Below are positions 1 to 11,473 of a stretch of DNA of 64,000 nt, one piece after another. The notes under the pieces were generated by a model that worked only from the letters and a program-made list of their open reading frames with translations, ran no database searches and was not told the origin of the DNA. Every line of letters begins with the position of its first letter. Position 1 is the first letter of the stretch. Position numbers and translations under genes: made by a program. The stretch comes from Bagarius yarrelli (lineage: Eukaryota; Chordata; Actinopteri; Siluriformes; Sisoridae). The stretch covers positions 69,501 through 133,500 of the forward strand of contig VCAZ01000136.1 of NCBI GenBank assembly GCA_005784505.1, in the 5' to 3' direction.

Positions 1-507
1 TCCTGGTAAACATCTAACTACTGCCGCTGGCGCCCCTAAAGGCCTAGCTAATTTCACGTGCCTCACTATGGAATCTCCAATAACCAGAGTACCTTCAGGT
101 TTCTCAGTGGGTGCTTCACTGAGGAGGGCAGATCTATTGGGCACGTGAAGCGTAGTGGCGTGCTCCGGTGGGTTAGCTTTAGCCTTAGCCGAAGCCTTAG
201 CCGTAGCTTTGGCTGCACGAGTATGCCGCCGAGTCGTCACCCATTCGCCCTGCTGTGAGGGCTCTAATGCCAAAGTCGGGGGCAGGCTAGCTACGCCTGT
301 AGCATCCAGACTCGCCGCTGCGGGAGAGCTAATCGCTTCCTTGCTAACCCTCTCTAAAGTCTGGATGCGCTTCTCTAAGACTAGGATCTTCTCCGCCAAA
401 GTGCTAACTAGCAAACATTTATCACAAATAAAATTATCGCTAATGGCGGAAGAAGACTCTCTAAACATCCTGCACTCTACACACTGAACAAGCTGAAAGT
501 TTGCCAT
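1..507 (-). CDS. LINE ORF1 protein with zinc-knuckle, coiled coil and esterase-type motif (partial)
   Basis: An open frame runs leftward from an ATG at 507-505 to the window edge, 169 codons without a stop. Residues 9, 12, 28 and 31 are cysteines in two CxxC pairs, suggesting a small zinc-binding module. Residues about 35-60 are rich in Leu, Glu and Lys with heptad spacing, as in a coiled coil. An Ala/Lys-rich basic stretch follows, and then VIGDSIVRHV at residues 142-151, which matches block I of SGNH/GDSL esterase domains with Ser146 as the likely nucleophile. This order (coiled coil then esterase) is known from ORF1 proteins of fish L2/CR1-group LINEs, where it acts as an RNA-binding chaperone of the retrotransposition particle. 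The rest of ORF1 and ORF2 would lie left of the window. The frame is intact as far as seen, so this may be a young copy. The family is inferred. Confidence 0.72.
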   Translation of the reverse strand, partial: MANFQLVQCVECRMFRESSSAISDNFICDKCLLVSTLAEKILVLEKRIQTLERVSKEAISSPAAASLDATGVASLPPTLALEPSQQGEWVTTRRHTRAAKATAKASAKAKANPPEHATTLHVPNRSALLSEAPTEKPEGTLVIGDSIVRHVKLARPLGAPAAVVRCLPG

Positions 508-735
508 TTTACGTACCGTAAGTACGTATCAAAATCAAAATGAATGATTATACAACTGCTAGAGCACACTTCTCTACACTCACTTTAACCACCACCTTCA
601 TTACAGGTCGCTGGGTTAAAGCTTGAAGTGGTGTCTAAACACCAACCAAACTCTAATCTATTTGCTATTTACAAAAGCTCCACTCCTTCGCCTTCAGCAT
701 GTATACGGCAGAGAGAGAGAGAGAGAGAGACAAAG
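508..735 (-). other. Probable 5' untranslated region of the LINE at the left edge
   Basis: This lies directly upstream of the minus-strand ORF1 start and has no coding potential of its own. It contains a GA microsatellite at 711-730. The 5' limit of the element is guessed from that repeat; no target duplication can be checked because the other end is outside the window. Confidence 0.4.
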
Positions 736-786
736 ATTTTGATATTAAAACTTAGTTTTATTACAAAACAAAGGCATAAAATTGAT

Positions 787-941
787 AAGAATTTACTGAG
801 TATTGGGTTCTGTTGCCAAAAGAGTAAGGCTTTTATCATCAACCAACAACCACTGCGCAGTAATTCTCTTGGCTTTTGTTAGTTTATGATGAAGGCCCTA
901 CGCTTTTGGCAACAAAACCCAAGACTCTGAGTAAATTCTTC
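787..941. mobile_element. Foldback element with long imperfect inverted arms (MITE-like)
   Basis: The arm 787-846 is an imperfect reverse complement of 880-941, with a loop of roughly 30 bases. Both arms share a core reading TTGCCAAAAG or its complement CTTTTGGCAA. A related single arm lies at 5620-5680. No coding sequence is present. The structure suits a non-autonomous DNA transposon or foldback element. Confidence 0.55.
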
Positions 942-1740
942 AACATTTTGTGAACCCAGTATGATTGAAAAGAGGCAGAAGGATCATTGGCCTGCATGGG
1001 ATTTCTCGGCGAGTGACACAAACAGGTGGCCACCTAATAAGGTAAGCAAATTTTTGCTTATATACTTACTTTGTGTTAGTTTCCAGGAATTGCACATGGT
1101 GGTAGGGATGGTTAAAACTTCAATTTAAAGAACATTGAAAGGGTTTTGTTTATAGAAGAAGTAAATGCATGTACTACTATACTGTTAAGAGGGCCTTAAT
1201 GGATAGCAGAAAACATTATGCAGGCTGATATTAGTAAGCATATGAAAAATACCATTCCATATGTTGAGGAAGTGAAATATGGTGGCAATTTAGATATCTA
1301 CCATACATGAAAAGTATTTTGATATCTTTTTTAGGTAAATGCAAGCACTACTGTACTGTTAAAAAGGCATTGATGGATAGCAGTAAATAATAAATAAATT
1401 TGTTGGGCCTCAATGGATAATGGATGCAGGCTTGTGTGAGTAAGTGTATAAAATATTGTTTTGCTGTGTCAAGTATATCAGTAAAAATTCATGGGTCACA
1501 CAGAGATATGCATTTGTGTGAATGAGAGCTTTGTGCGTGATTGTGATTTGTGTGAGGCTATTAACACTGCACCTTGTGGACAGTGGCCCATTTCCTGATG
1601 GATTTATAAAAACAATTCAATAGAAGGGAACACATGAAGACAATAGAAGAGGAAAATATAGAAATGCAGGCGAGTGAGGAAGAGGGCACTAAAAAGAAGG
1701 AGGATTAAGATCTAAGACAGCCGAAGTGCTAAAAAATAGG
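942..1740. other. Intergenic sequence with a 50-bp direct repeat
   Basis: No gene was seen. The segment 1161-1210 is repeated with about 80% identity at 1335-1384, each unit ending in GGATAGCAG. The rest is unremarkable. Confidence 0.4.
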
Positions 1741-1849
1741 AGTAGGTGTTTAGACAGAGGGGATGGAGCATTTGAAGATAATTGACACAGTTAGTTTGAG
1801 ATAAGGAAGTAAAACAGGAACAATTAGAAAATTAGACCCACATTTCCCA

Positions 1850-2610
1850 ATTTTAATTGGAGGAGCACAGAGACAGTATGTGCACACAGGACACAGGACC
1901 TTGCGGGGCTTGTCGCCTGCTTCCCATATATCCACGAAGAAGCTGGGAAATGGTTTTGAAGACCAGACTGCACAACTTTTAGCTGTGGGTAACTTAAAAG
2001 CCCTTTTAGCAGAAATTCTAGGTGGAGGCAAGATGGTTAAGATTTTTTAAGTATCTGACTTGACTTATGCTAAAGATATATATTCCATGGAAGGAACTGT
2101 TTGATGCTTTCTGTCCTGTTGTGTGGCCAGCCCTGCATGCCAAGTATCCAATTAGGGTTAACCTGAAGGCATCAATAGGTGACATTTATAGCAGACAACC
2201 CAACTCTTTATGAAGACAGAAAATGAAGAAAAGGAAAAGGGAGCTTCTGTTGGCCACCTTATTTAGAGCTGTGATACAGTAAATGCCATGACCCCTTCTG
2301 TGAGAAATATAAGGTAGAAGACTGTAAACCACACAAAGAGTTCTGTGATCACGTTTCACATGCTGTCGAGCAATATAGAAAAAATTAACAGAAGTTAAGA
2401 ACTCAGGCAAAAGAGCTGCAATGAAAACTGGATTAATTACAGCTTGATAAACTGACAAATATCCATATATTGTGGCATGAACCACCATCTTATGTTTGAT
2501 TTATTAATTTGCTCAATTTAAGTCACAAAGTTTACAAAACCAAGCTGCAATATTGTCAGCCAGAAAATGAGTATTTAGAGTAGTTAATTTTACATGGCAC
2601 AAAAACATTG
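1850..2610 (+). pseudogene. Degraded endogenous retrovirus gag remnant
   Basis: Short open pieces in shifting + strand frames resemble the capsid/nucleocapsid part of a fish endogenous retrovirus Gag. One piece is at about 1940-2035, a second at 2095-2190, and a third, rich in charged helix-forming residues, at 2320-2480. Stops and frameshifts break every piece, so nothing can be made from it. It is grouped with the pol fragments downstream by orientation and order (gag before pol). The assignment rests on remembered resemblance only; a profile search would settle it. No long terminal repeats were recognised. Confidence 0.4.
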
Positions 2611-2639
2611 TTTCCTGCAGTGTCAAATAAAAGCAACCT

Positions 2640-3075
2640 CTAGCTTACAACAGCACTCAGCTGGAGAATGTAGCACAAGGTTACCAACTATGTTATCAGT
2701 AAGGTCTTGCAGTGGTTTATTATGCATATGAGGAAGATTCTGCAGAAACCATGGGTTATTCAGTCATTGTTTATACACATCACAAAGTTGTAGAATTGAT
2801 TAAGCAAGGACTGGTTAAACAAACTAACAGTAACCTCAAGGCCAAGCTTAATTAAGCACATTAGAGCAACTCTAAAGAATAGTCACAAGACGAGCAAAGA
2901 TTGGTATGCAGAAGAGAAAGGCAGATGGAGAGAACGTTTAGTATGTTGCTTAATCAAACAATACTTTGCAACGTCTGCTAGTAACGGCTGGCTAAAGTAG
3001 TATGCTAGACAGAAAGTGATACCAGAAGTGAAACTTGACAGCTAGTACTCAGGAGACTGTGCCCTCTGCTGGTGG
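2640..3075 (+). pseudogene. Degraded endogenous retrovirus pol remnant (RT connection / RNase H region)
   Basis: A + strand frame starting near 2658 reads like the connection between reverse transcriptase and RNase H of a retroviral Pol, including the short block VAQGY and, about 45 codons on, VYTHHKVVELIK. One in-frame stop sits in between, and the frame is lost beyond about 2850. It is an old, dead copy. Its position between the gag-like remnant and the integrase-like tail at 3340-3545 supports a single decayed provirus. Confidence 0.5.
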
Positions 3076-3084
3076 GAGGGTGAA

Positions 3085-3310
3085 TTCATGACAGTATTCA
3101 TACCCCTTGAACTCTTTCACATTTTGTCACTTTACAGTCACAAAGTTAAGTTTTTTTTACTAAGATTGTATGTAATAGACCAGCACAAAGTAGCACATAA
3201 ATGTGAAGTGGAAAAAATATATATTTTTAAAATTTTAAGCAATTTGAAAAGTGTGCCATGCATAAAGTCCAGACCTAAAAGGTATGAATACTTTTTCAAG
3301 GCTGTATGTA
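3085..3310. mobile_element. Short non-autonomous Tc1-like element
   Basis: The left end reads CAGTATTCATACCCCTTGAA, and the right end reads AAAAGGTATGAATACTTTTT, which is its imperfect inverted complement. The interior is AT-rich and noncoding. The same terminal sequence is seen at 37225-37310 and at the right end of the Tc1-like remnant near 50770. It sits inside the retroviral pol remnant, so it inserted later. Confidence 0.6.
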
Positions 3311-3329
3311 AAGAAACTAACTGCAACAC

Positions 3330-3545
3330 ACAAAGCGATCTATTCTCAGGACAAGAGAAAGGAGCCTAGTGAGGAGACATAAAACTACACAGCCAATTGT
3401 TTGAGAAGACCAGGTATACTTGAGTGTTTAGATGGAAATTGAATGACCCCATAAGAGAAGGGCCCTACAAAATTGCTACAGCTACTATTACAGCGGTCCA
3501 GGTAAAAGAAAAAAAATGTCATTATGATGTCATTTACATCGCTTC
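3330..3545 (+). pseudogene. Retroviral integrase C-terminal remnant
   Basis: A frame open from about 3424 contains REGPYKIATATITAVQV, the pattern of the C-terminal SH3-like region of retroviral integrases. The preceding bases 3340-3423 continue the similarity with breaks. It is the tail of the decayed provirus begun at 1850, separated from it by a Tc1-type insertion. The frame runs on to 3786, but that last part is not recognisable. Bases 3546-3786 hold nothing else I can name. Confidence 0.5.
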
Positions 3546-3786
3546 ACAAGAGTTACTAAAACAAGCAGTTAGTCTTTTACTCATTTCTCGTCATCACCTT
3601 TATTTATATAGTGCTGTTAACAATCAAGATTGTTTCAAAGCAGCTTTACAGGATTACAGAATCACTAGAATCGCTAAAATTCATATGTGTAATTTGGTTA
3701 TTGTTGAAGACTCTGTGACTTATTTTAGTCAAGTTCAAAAAAGCTTTATTGTCATTTCAATTAACACAAGAACAACATGGAGCTAA

Positions 3787-5600
3787 AAAATTAAAAATAA
3801 CTTGTCTTAGCAACATAAATTGCATGTGTGCAACCTGATGCAAACAGCACCAGCTTGAGGGAAGAAACTGTTACACATTCGGGTTGTAAGGGCCTGAATG
3901 CTACAGTACCTTTTTTCAGATGGCAGGAGTGTAAGAAGTGTGTTTGAGAAGTGTGTGGGGTCATCCACAATGCTCCTGGCTTTGCAAATGCAATGTGTGG
4001 TGTAAATGTCCGTTATGGAGGGAAGAGAGACTTTGATTTTCTTAGCTGTTCTCACTATCCATTGCAGGGTAAGAATGCTTCTAATGGTTTAGCTTCTCGA
4101 TCAGGTGGTGAAGGATGATTGTGTTAAATGCTGAACTGAAGTCTATGAACAGCATTTGTATGCATGTGTCTTTATTGTCCAGGTGTGTGAAGGCCAGGTT
4201 GTGGCAATGGCATCATCCGTGGAACAGTTTGGACGATAAGCAAACTGTAATAGGTCCAGTGTGGAAGGCAGCAGGGTCTTAATGTGCCTCATGACAAGCC
4301 TTTTAAAGCACTTCGGGTGTGGCACGATGGGTGTGAGTGTGACGGGACAGTAGTCAGTGAGGCAGGAGACTGACTTCTTCAGCACAGGGACGATGGTAGC
4401 ACTTTTAATTCACATGGGAACGACAGCAGAGCAAAGGAAAATGTTGAAGATATCAGTAAATACATCTGCTAGTTGTTCTGCACAGTCCCTAAGCACTTTG
4501 GCGGGGATGTTGTCCGGTCCAGCAAACTTCTGTGGGTTAACTTTGTTTAATGTTCTCCTCACATTGGCCGTGGGTAGACAGAGCACCTGGTCATGGGTAG
4601 AGGGATAGTCTTCCTCACTGCCACGTTGTTTTGCACCCCAAAACATGCGGAGAAGTTGTTCAGTGTATCTGGGAGGGAGGTGTCACTGTTACAAGCAGAT
4701 AAAGTTGTCTTCTAGTTAGTGATCGTCTGATTACCCTGCCACATGCGCCGAGTGTCTCTGCTGTCCTAGAAGTAGTCTTGGATTCTTTTGGCGTATTCGT
4801 TCTTTAACTCTCTCATGGCAAGGACAAGATGGCCCTAAAAACTGCCCCTGGAGTCCCCAGACTTCACCTTTGTGGTCATTCACGGTTTCTGATTGGAACA
4901 TGATGTAATGGTTTTGGAAACAGTCACGACATCAATAAACTTGCTGATCTCTGATGTTGTGTACTGCTTCAGGTTAAAAGACTTGCGTTTGGTTGCAGCC
5001 CCCTAAACATCCGCCAGTCAGTGCACTTAAAACAGTCCTGAAGAGCAGATGTAGCTCCTGTTGGTCTGGTTTTCACCTGCTTTAAAACAGTTTTAATGGT
5101 TTAGAGCATCTGACCAGTGGGCTGTATGCTGGAATTATAATAACAAATATGTGGTCTGAGTATCCAAGATGGGGGCGGGGCTTCACGCTGTGTAATTTGC
5201 TGGAGTCAGCTATAGTCCAGTTTATTATGCAGGGAGCAAACATTGGAAAGTAGTAGGGAAGGAGGGAAGTGGTCCTCGTAGCAAGCCGAGGTCTTGAAGT
5301 TTCTTACGAACATGATCATGCAGGTAGGTTGCTACATGATTATTGTAGCCAATGTCTCTGGTGGCCATGTGCATTTCTATGTCAGGCTAAAAACATAGAT
5401 AGCACCATTTTGGGTGCCAATTAAGTACTCCATATATGAATGTTGTTGAATAATTGGACTCTGTGGGTGCGTGTGTGTACAAATGCTTCTGTATGGTAAA
5501 ATGAGCTGGTCAGGTTAAAGCCACCATATAGAAAACAGATGTTGGGGTATTTCTTGCATTCTACACAGGGCCACATCAGAGGGGGTGTTTAAGAAGTTTA
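3787..5600 (-). pseudogene. Rex1/Babar-like LINE, degraded ORF2 (endonuclease linker and RT fingers)
   Basis: Minus-strand fragments match the better preserved copy at 15294-17866 in the same order. The 3' end is at about 3800-4060. The RT part includes a block ending in YRPNCSTDDA (about 4220) and KFAGPDNIPAKVLRDCAEQL (about 4480-4540). A linker with the CHMRRV-type region follows near 4740, and then the start of the endonuclease region near 5160-5560. Between about 4060 and 4110 part of the RT palm, including the FADD motif, is missing. Many stops and frameshifts are present. The element is dead. Confidence 0.7.
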
Positions 5601-5619
5601 AGAAGTCTCTCTGCTTTTG

Positions 5620-5680
5620 TTGGCCCTACACTTTTAGCAACAAAACCTAAAAGTAAGATCTTCAACACGTAACTGACATA
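5620..5680. repeat. Single arm related to the foldback element at 787-941
   Basis: GGCCCTACACTTTTAGCAAC followed by an AAACC-type continuation matches the right arm at 893-945 with a few changes. No opposing arm was found nearby, so this is a fragment or solo end. Confidence 0.45.
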
Positions 5681-5689
5681 AAACCCCAT

Positions 5690-6770
5690 GTGGCCCTAGC
5701 AGTTTGTTGACACACGGCTAATGCCTTGCTAATGTTTTCTATAAATTGTTCACAAGTTTATAACATAGAATGGGTTTAAGTCATTTGTAAATGCTTTGCA
5801 TCCTTTGTCCTCGACAATACAAAAAGGTTGCAGTTCCAATGTAATCATCTTTGCCAGTTCCTTATCCACTGTCTTAGGGTTAGGGTGGTCTGCATTCATG
5901 CTGCTGTGACTATCAGCATATTACTTGATGCCCACCACTTAGCTTAAACCAAGTAAAGAATTTGAATTTCAATCTGTGCATTATTATACTGTATTTATTA
6001 CAATAGTTAAGTGTAATTTTTTTATTGCTGCATATATGCCAACATGAGCCAAGTTCTATCATTCAACAACTGGTTCTTTTCATTTATATTTGACATGAAC
6101 CAGTTTTATCAACTTATTCATAAATTCATGGGTGTATTCATTCGCTACATTCAACAAATCACATGCTCCGTCACATCCTATACTCAAAGGCTATTCGCCT
6201 GAGGTTTATTTATTCTTTGAAATTCATTCTTTTAAGTAAAAAAGTCCACAAAACTACCTGGTTCACTGAGATGCACATAGCGCCGCGCTGAGGTGAATGG
6301 CGAAATTTCAGTGAATAGGTCAGTGGATTATGTGAATAAGAGATTCGTTTGAAAAAAAAATTGTCATCTAGAACCCACAATTATTAAATCTTTACAGTCT
6401 AACAATACTAAATTCTCTTATACTTGGACATATACTTGAATTCGGAAAAGGATCTTTATAATTAAATTAATAGACCCCTTTTAATACTGGTCCAAAGTTT
6501 TTTCTTCCTCTCCTTTAAAAATTTTAAAAGAACATTGTTTGCTCCATGAACAGAGACCAGATTTTAAACTACAGATTTAAAAACTAGAGAATCAAGGAGT
6601 TTTAATCTTGAAAGATCCGGCCAAAACAAAGCTTTGTCCAGTCCACGCCTTTAATGTTCCAAAGGATTACAAGCAGCACCCACTCTGCAAATTTATTAGT
6701 CCAAGAAAAAAATAAATTGACTAGATTTTTGCTAATACATCAGCTAAGGGTCTAAACAGGGTAAACACTG
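5690..6770. other. AT-rich intergenic sequence, nothing recognised
   Basis: I see no ORF of weight, no RNA gene and no clear repeat structure here. Confidence 0.5.
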
Positions 6771-6779
6771 CACAGTGCA

Positions 6780-7240
6780 GAGGCTACTAAGTTATTTATA
6801 ATTAAGATACAAACATTATAGGACATTCTTGGGAGTAAATACTTCCACTTATCCAGTTGTCCTTAACCTTTCTCAATGACTTCTTCAAAAAATGTTTTTC
6901 AAAGTTTTTATTTCCTAAAAACACTATTAAATATTTAAAACCATATCTAGTCCACTTCCACACCAGGAAGTCTTTGGTTTTCATTTTAACCATTTTTCAA
7001 CTTAAATGGCTTCTCTATTTTTCCAGTTCACCTTGGCAGAAGAATGAACTTTAAAAGCTTCCAAAATCTTTGGCAATACAGTACATTGACATCAATGGTT
7101 CCACTGATTTAAAACATCACATTAACAGCATGTGCTGACCATTGTAAAAAGCGCCTCTGACCAAAAGGCTTTATAAAATTCAACTGTCAACCATCTATTC
7201 CGGGTGATTTACCATTTTTCCTCTTCTTCAATGCTTCTTT
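6780..7240 (-). pseudogene. Tx1/L1-like LINE reverse transcriptase remnant
   Basis: On the minus strand, KSPGIDG at about 7205-7225 is the RT entry motif of L1/Tx1-type LINEs. About 150 bases later the frame 6993-6802 reads GFKYLIVFLGNKNFEK and then KSLRKVKDNW, as in the thumb/connection of Tx1-like ORF2. The RT palm that should lie between them is deleted. The upstream part of ORF2 may be represented by decayed sequence to 8570. Confidence 0.5.
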
Positions 7241-7249
7241 AATTTCTTC

Positions 7250-8600
7250 TAAATTTTAAGTTTACTAATTTCATTACTGACACCTTTTTTTTGAAAAAAC
7301 AAGCTGATCATCCTTTACTAATAAAATTTGATCTGTATAAAATTACTTATTGAACTATTTTCCTGATATCTACAGAATTGGTCAATAACGCCTCGTTTTC
7401 AGACTGCAAGTTTTTTCTGATTATTCTTTTTCTCCAGGTTAAAAATTATTTAAAGAAGCATTAAGTTGACACTTTGTGAGTTGCAAACCCAGTACCTCAG
7501 CTAATAAGTTCTTTGTCTTTTTAACAATTTCCATAGTATTGCTAATTTAAGTAAATATCTGATTAAGATAAGCATGAGCCAAAGTATTGTATATTGTCTC
7601 TGTGTGACATGGAAATTACTCCAAACATCATTTATACTGTGATGAACCAGGGTTAGTAGAATCCATAATGCAGAATGCATTATTAAACAAACACAATAAA
7701 CAGGACGAGTCAAAGACCTATGCATATGAGGTACAACATGACTCCTATCTATACCACTTTTAGTGTAATTAAAATCTCCTAATATTATAAAAATTATATA
7801 ATATATTAAAGAATCATCATTGTCAGATTAAATCAGAACTCAATATTTATCATTTTGGATAAAGATTATTTATTAAGCATGTTTGTCACTTTTCATTCTG
7901 ATCTTCCTCTTTCTTTACAGCAGCAGATGTTTGTTTTTCTCACTTGTATGAGAGGTTATTTTTCCATGTGAAGGGAAGAGAGTCCACTTTCATTATTCTC
8001 ATTTACCCTCAGAGTTTTGCTTAAGCGTGTCGCCTGTTTGTGTTTGTCGAATTGTTTTGTTGAGTGATATAATTCGTAATAATGGGTGGACGCGGCCAGT
8101 CCAAAACTGCTTTACTCACAATTTTGGATGTATCAAAAGGTTTTAATTTTTAAAAAATCATTCTATGTAAAGTATAAGCCAAACACAAACACATACAAAA
8201 GAGCTGTTTAAAAAAAAAGAAAGTCCACAAAAGGGAGTTGCAGTTTTGCATATTGATAGTTTGGCTGTCCACTAGATTCACTAGACACATTTTTTCCTTT
8301 TAGAGAGGAGGTAAGTATTTCCACCAATAAACACTTAAACAAAAAATCTTCAACTTTAGTTTTCAGATAATGTAGGTTTTTAAGACCAAAGTGCTGGACT
8401 GCTTTTTGGTGTATCTTTAAAAAAATTAAAGTCTTTAAGGGCAAGATTGAGTTTGTAACTTTCTTCCTCTCTTCACTGATTGCTGGACAGATTCTTATCT
8501 CTGGGAACTCCTTGTTTTCCATGTCTTTCAAGTTTTTATGTCTGTCATCTTGCAAAAGGTGAAACTTCATGACTCTGCTGTCCTCTTGTTTGGATCAGCT
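7250..8600. other. AT-rich sequence with an unrecognised 120-codon minus-strand ORF
   Basis: The minus-strand ORF 8570-8208 is Lys/Leu-rich and matches no family I know. From position and strand it could be the decayed linker part of the Tx1-like LINE at 6780-7240. Nothing else was recognised. Confidence 0.3.
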
Positions 8601-8604
8601 GGTT

Positions 8605-9400
8605 AAAAAACAGTGGTTACTCAGGGATCCATTGTTCTGGACTGCTACCTTCTATTCGTCCCATTTTCTCGGAGGGACCAGCGCATTCTGAGCAGCTGCA
8701 TCACTGCCTGGTTTGTGAACTGCACTATTTCTGATCGCAAGACTCTGCAAAGGACAGTGAGAACAGCTAAATAAATCATCTCAATCATCATCAAAATCAT
8801 CTCTTTTCTCTCCATAACAGACATTTACCCGCTACCCTCTATAACGGACCACATGCTGCATCAGCAAAGCCAAAAGCATTTTGGAGGACCCCACACACCC
8901 CTCAAACACATTCTTCACACAACCCAAATGTGTAACAGTTTCTTCCCTCAAGCCATCAGACTGCTCAACACACGGAACTAAAGTAAACTACGTCAACACA
9001 CACACACTCGTAGATGTTTACAGCAAAACAAATACATGTTTACAGCAAAATTTAAACACAAAAAATACATTTTGTAACGCACAGTCACTTTAAATGCTGT
9101 TTGTTTATTTGCATGTTTCTTATTTGCACATTTTTATAATCTGGTTGGCGCTACTTGATTTAATGTACCATACAGTGTTCTGTTTTATTCTGTATTTTTA
9201 TTGCACTGTCTGTTCTGCATTGTTTGCACCAGGTTGTACACGTGCACGTTATGTTGTTGAGGCAACTTATTCTTTAGCTCTGTGTTGTTCTTCTGTTAAG
9301 TGGCTCTTTGTTGTTTATCGTTTTGTGTAATTCTGTATTTTGTGTAGCACTATTGGGTCCTGGAGATATGTTGTTTAATTCTTGAATTTGAATTGTAAAA
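8605..9400 (+). pseudogene. 5'-truncated Rex1/Babar-like LINE, 3' end
   Basis: The + strand sequence corresponds to the last part of ORF2 and the 3' UTR of the element at 15294-17866 in opposite orientation. It includes coding traces around TAWFVNCTISDRKTLQ-type sequence (8690-8760) and the shared 3' UTR around 9230-9350. It ends in a short TTGAATTTGAATT tail. It is directly abutted by the L2 LINE that starts at about 9401. Confidence 0.6.
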
Positions 9401-10143
9401 GGGTGTGTCGCCCTAATGGTAGAGGTGGAGGCGTCGCAGTTATTTATAATAATAATCTAACTATCGTACAGAAACATGGATGAAATTTTAATTCATTCGA
9501 AGCTCTCTACAGTAACCTTACATCTGCAGAGACAAATAATAAGCAGAGTCATTCGATTTCTCTAGTTCTTATTTACAGACCCCAGGACCGTACTCTGAAT
9601 TTCTTAGTGAATTTGCAGATTTTCTGTCTAACCTGGTTGTCTCTGCCGATAAAGCGTTAATTGCTGGAGACTTTAATATTCATTTTGAAAACTCAGACGA
9701 CCCGCTGAGAACAGCATTTATGTCTTTACTCGACTCAGTGGGAGTAAAATCAGTGTGTAATAGGACCCACTCATAAAGCAGGTCACACATTAGATTTAAT
9801 ATTATCTTTCGGAATAAGTATTATAGTAACAACTCCTCAGTGCGAAATTATTTCTGATCACCATCTTATATCGTTTAAAATGCGTCATGCTAATAGTGCA
9901 CATGTAGCGCCGCCCTACCGCTTTAAACGTACACTTACATCAACTTCTGCTCAGAGCTTTATTAATTGTCTGTCAGACTTGTCTTCTGTCATTGGATCGC
10001 CGTCTGATCCAACAGAACTCGAGCAGGCGACTGAATATATAGATGCCGCATTACTCTATACGTTAGATAACGTGGCTCCAGTTAAAAGAAAAATAATTAA
10101 AGATAAGAAACTCCATGGTATAATGAACACACGCGCTCTTTAA
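9401..10143 (+). pseudogene. L2 LINE apurinic/apyrimidinic endonuclease domain
   Basis: Broken frames give GRGGGVAV, then LIAGDFNIHFENSDD (the metal-binding GDFN block, about 9655-9700), a TLDLILS block, and then EIISDHHLISF (about 9850-9880) with the catalytic SDH triplet retained. The last part, open from 9880 to 10143, is the linker. Nonsense codons occur at about 9481 and 9774. In active elements this domain nicks target DNA to prime reverse transcription. Confidence 0.7.
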
Positions 10144-10392
10144 AACATAGCGCCTGTAAACTAGAACGTAAATGGCGCCAAACTAGATTGCTGGTTTTCC
10201 AGGCAGCATGGAAAGAGGGAATTTTAGCTTATAAAAAAGCTCTTAGTGTAACTAGATCAACGTATCTTTCTAACCTTATTGAAAATAATAAAAATAATCC
10301 TAGATTTCTATTTGACACCGTCGCAAAATTAACTAGGAAATAAGACGACCTCAGAAACCTGCACCATAACTGCATGCAGCAGTGAGGATTTC

Positions 10393-11460
10393 ATGAACTT
10401 TTTTGATAATAAAATTGCAAACATTAGGCAGAAAATTCACGCTTTAAAACCAGACCTTTCGAATGATTCTGATGAACAACTAACCGCATCAGATCAGAAC
10501 TTTTTCACTCCTCTGGAAGAGAAAAACCTAATCGCACTCATCTCTTCCACAAAACCGTCAACTTGTGTCCTATACCAACACACTTTCTTAAGCAAATTGT
10601 ACCAGCAGCAGTATCAGAACCCCTGTTGAAAATAGTTAACTCTTCTTCTCTCAGCAGTGGGTATGTTCCCAAATCTTTTAAATTAGCAGTGATTAAACCT
10701 TTAATTAAGAAAACCTGACCTTGACCAAAATGAGCCTTCAAACTACAGGCCGATATCTAACCTTCCGTTTATCTCTAAAATCCTAGAGAAGGTAGTAGCG
10801 CAACAACTATGTTCATATTTACAAAGAAATAACATACACGAACTTTATCAATCAGGATTCGGGCCTCACCACAGCACAGAGACAGCACTGGTCAAAGTAG
10901 CTAATGACCTCTTACTGGCATCCGACCAAGGCTGTGTCTCATTGCTTATATTACTTGACCTTAGTGCGGCTTTCGAAACCATAGATCACGATATTCTTCT
11001 TCACAGATTAGAAAAAATTAGTAGGAATTAAAGGAACAGCGCTTGCGTGGCTCAGGTCCTATTTAAACCGATCGTTACCAGTTTAGATTTAAATGGTGAT
11101 TATTCTGCGTGCTCCCTCTTAAATTATGGTGTTCCACAGGGCTCGGTTTTAGGCCCACCCCTTCTTTTCTCTCTTACATGCTGCCTCTGGGAAACATAAT
11201 TCGTAAGCATGATATCAGTTTCCACTGTTACGCTGATGACCACAGTTATACGTCTCATCAAGGCCTGATGTGAAAGGCCAGTTTAATAATATTGAGCAAT
11301 GTGTGAAGGAAATAAGAGATTGGATGTTCTGGCAATTTCCTCTTGCTTAACGCTGACAAGACGGAGGTTCTGGTTCTAGGACCACAGGTAGCTAAAAGTT
11401 AAGCTTTCTGATCACACCTTTAACCCTAGACAGTCTTTCTGTTTCACCGAGTGCAACAGT
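10393..11460 (+). pseudogene. L2 LINE reverse transcriptase
   Basis: The frame from 10393 carries the linker. From about 10736 the fingers read NYRPISNLPFISKILEKVV, followed by QSGFGPHHSTETALVKV and LLDLSAAFETIDHDILL (palm). GVPQGSVLGP lies near 11130. The catalytic YADD is at 11229-11240, immediately followed by a one-base deletion that shifts the frame. Another break lies near 11020. The motif residues survive but the frame does not, so no active polymerase can be made. Confidence 0.75.
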
Positions 11461-11473
11461 AAAAGATCTGGGT

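Noticed and set aside
155..487. Open + strand frame of 110 codons (and 58-258)
   Set aside because: Shadow of the minus-strand LINE ORF1, which has the recognisable motifs.
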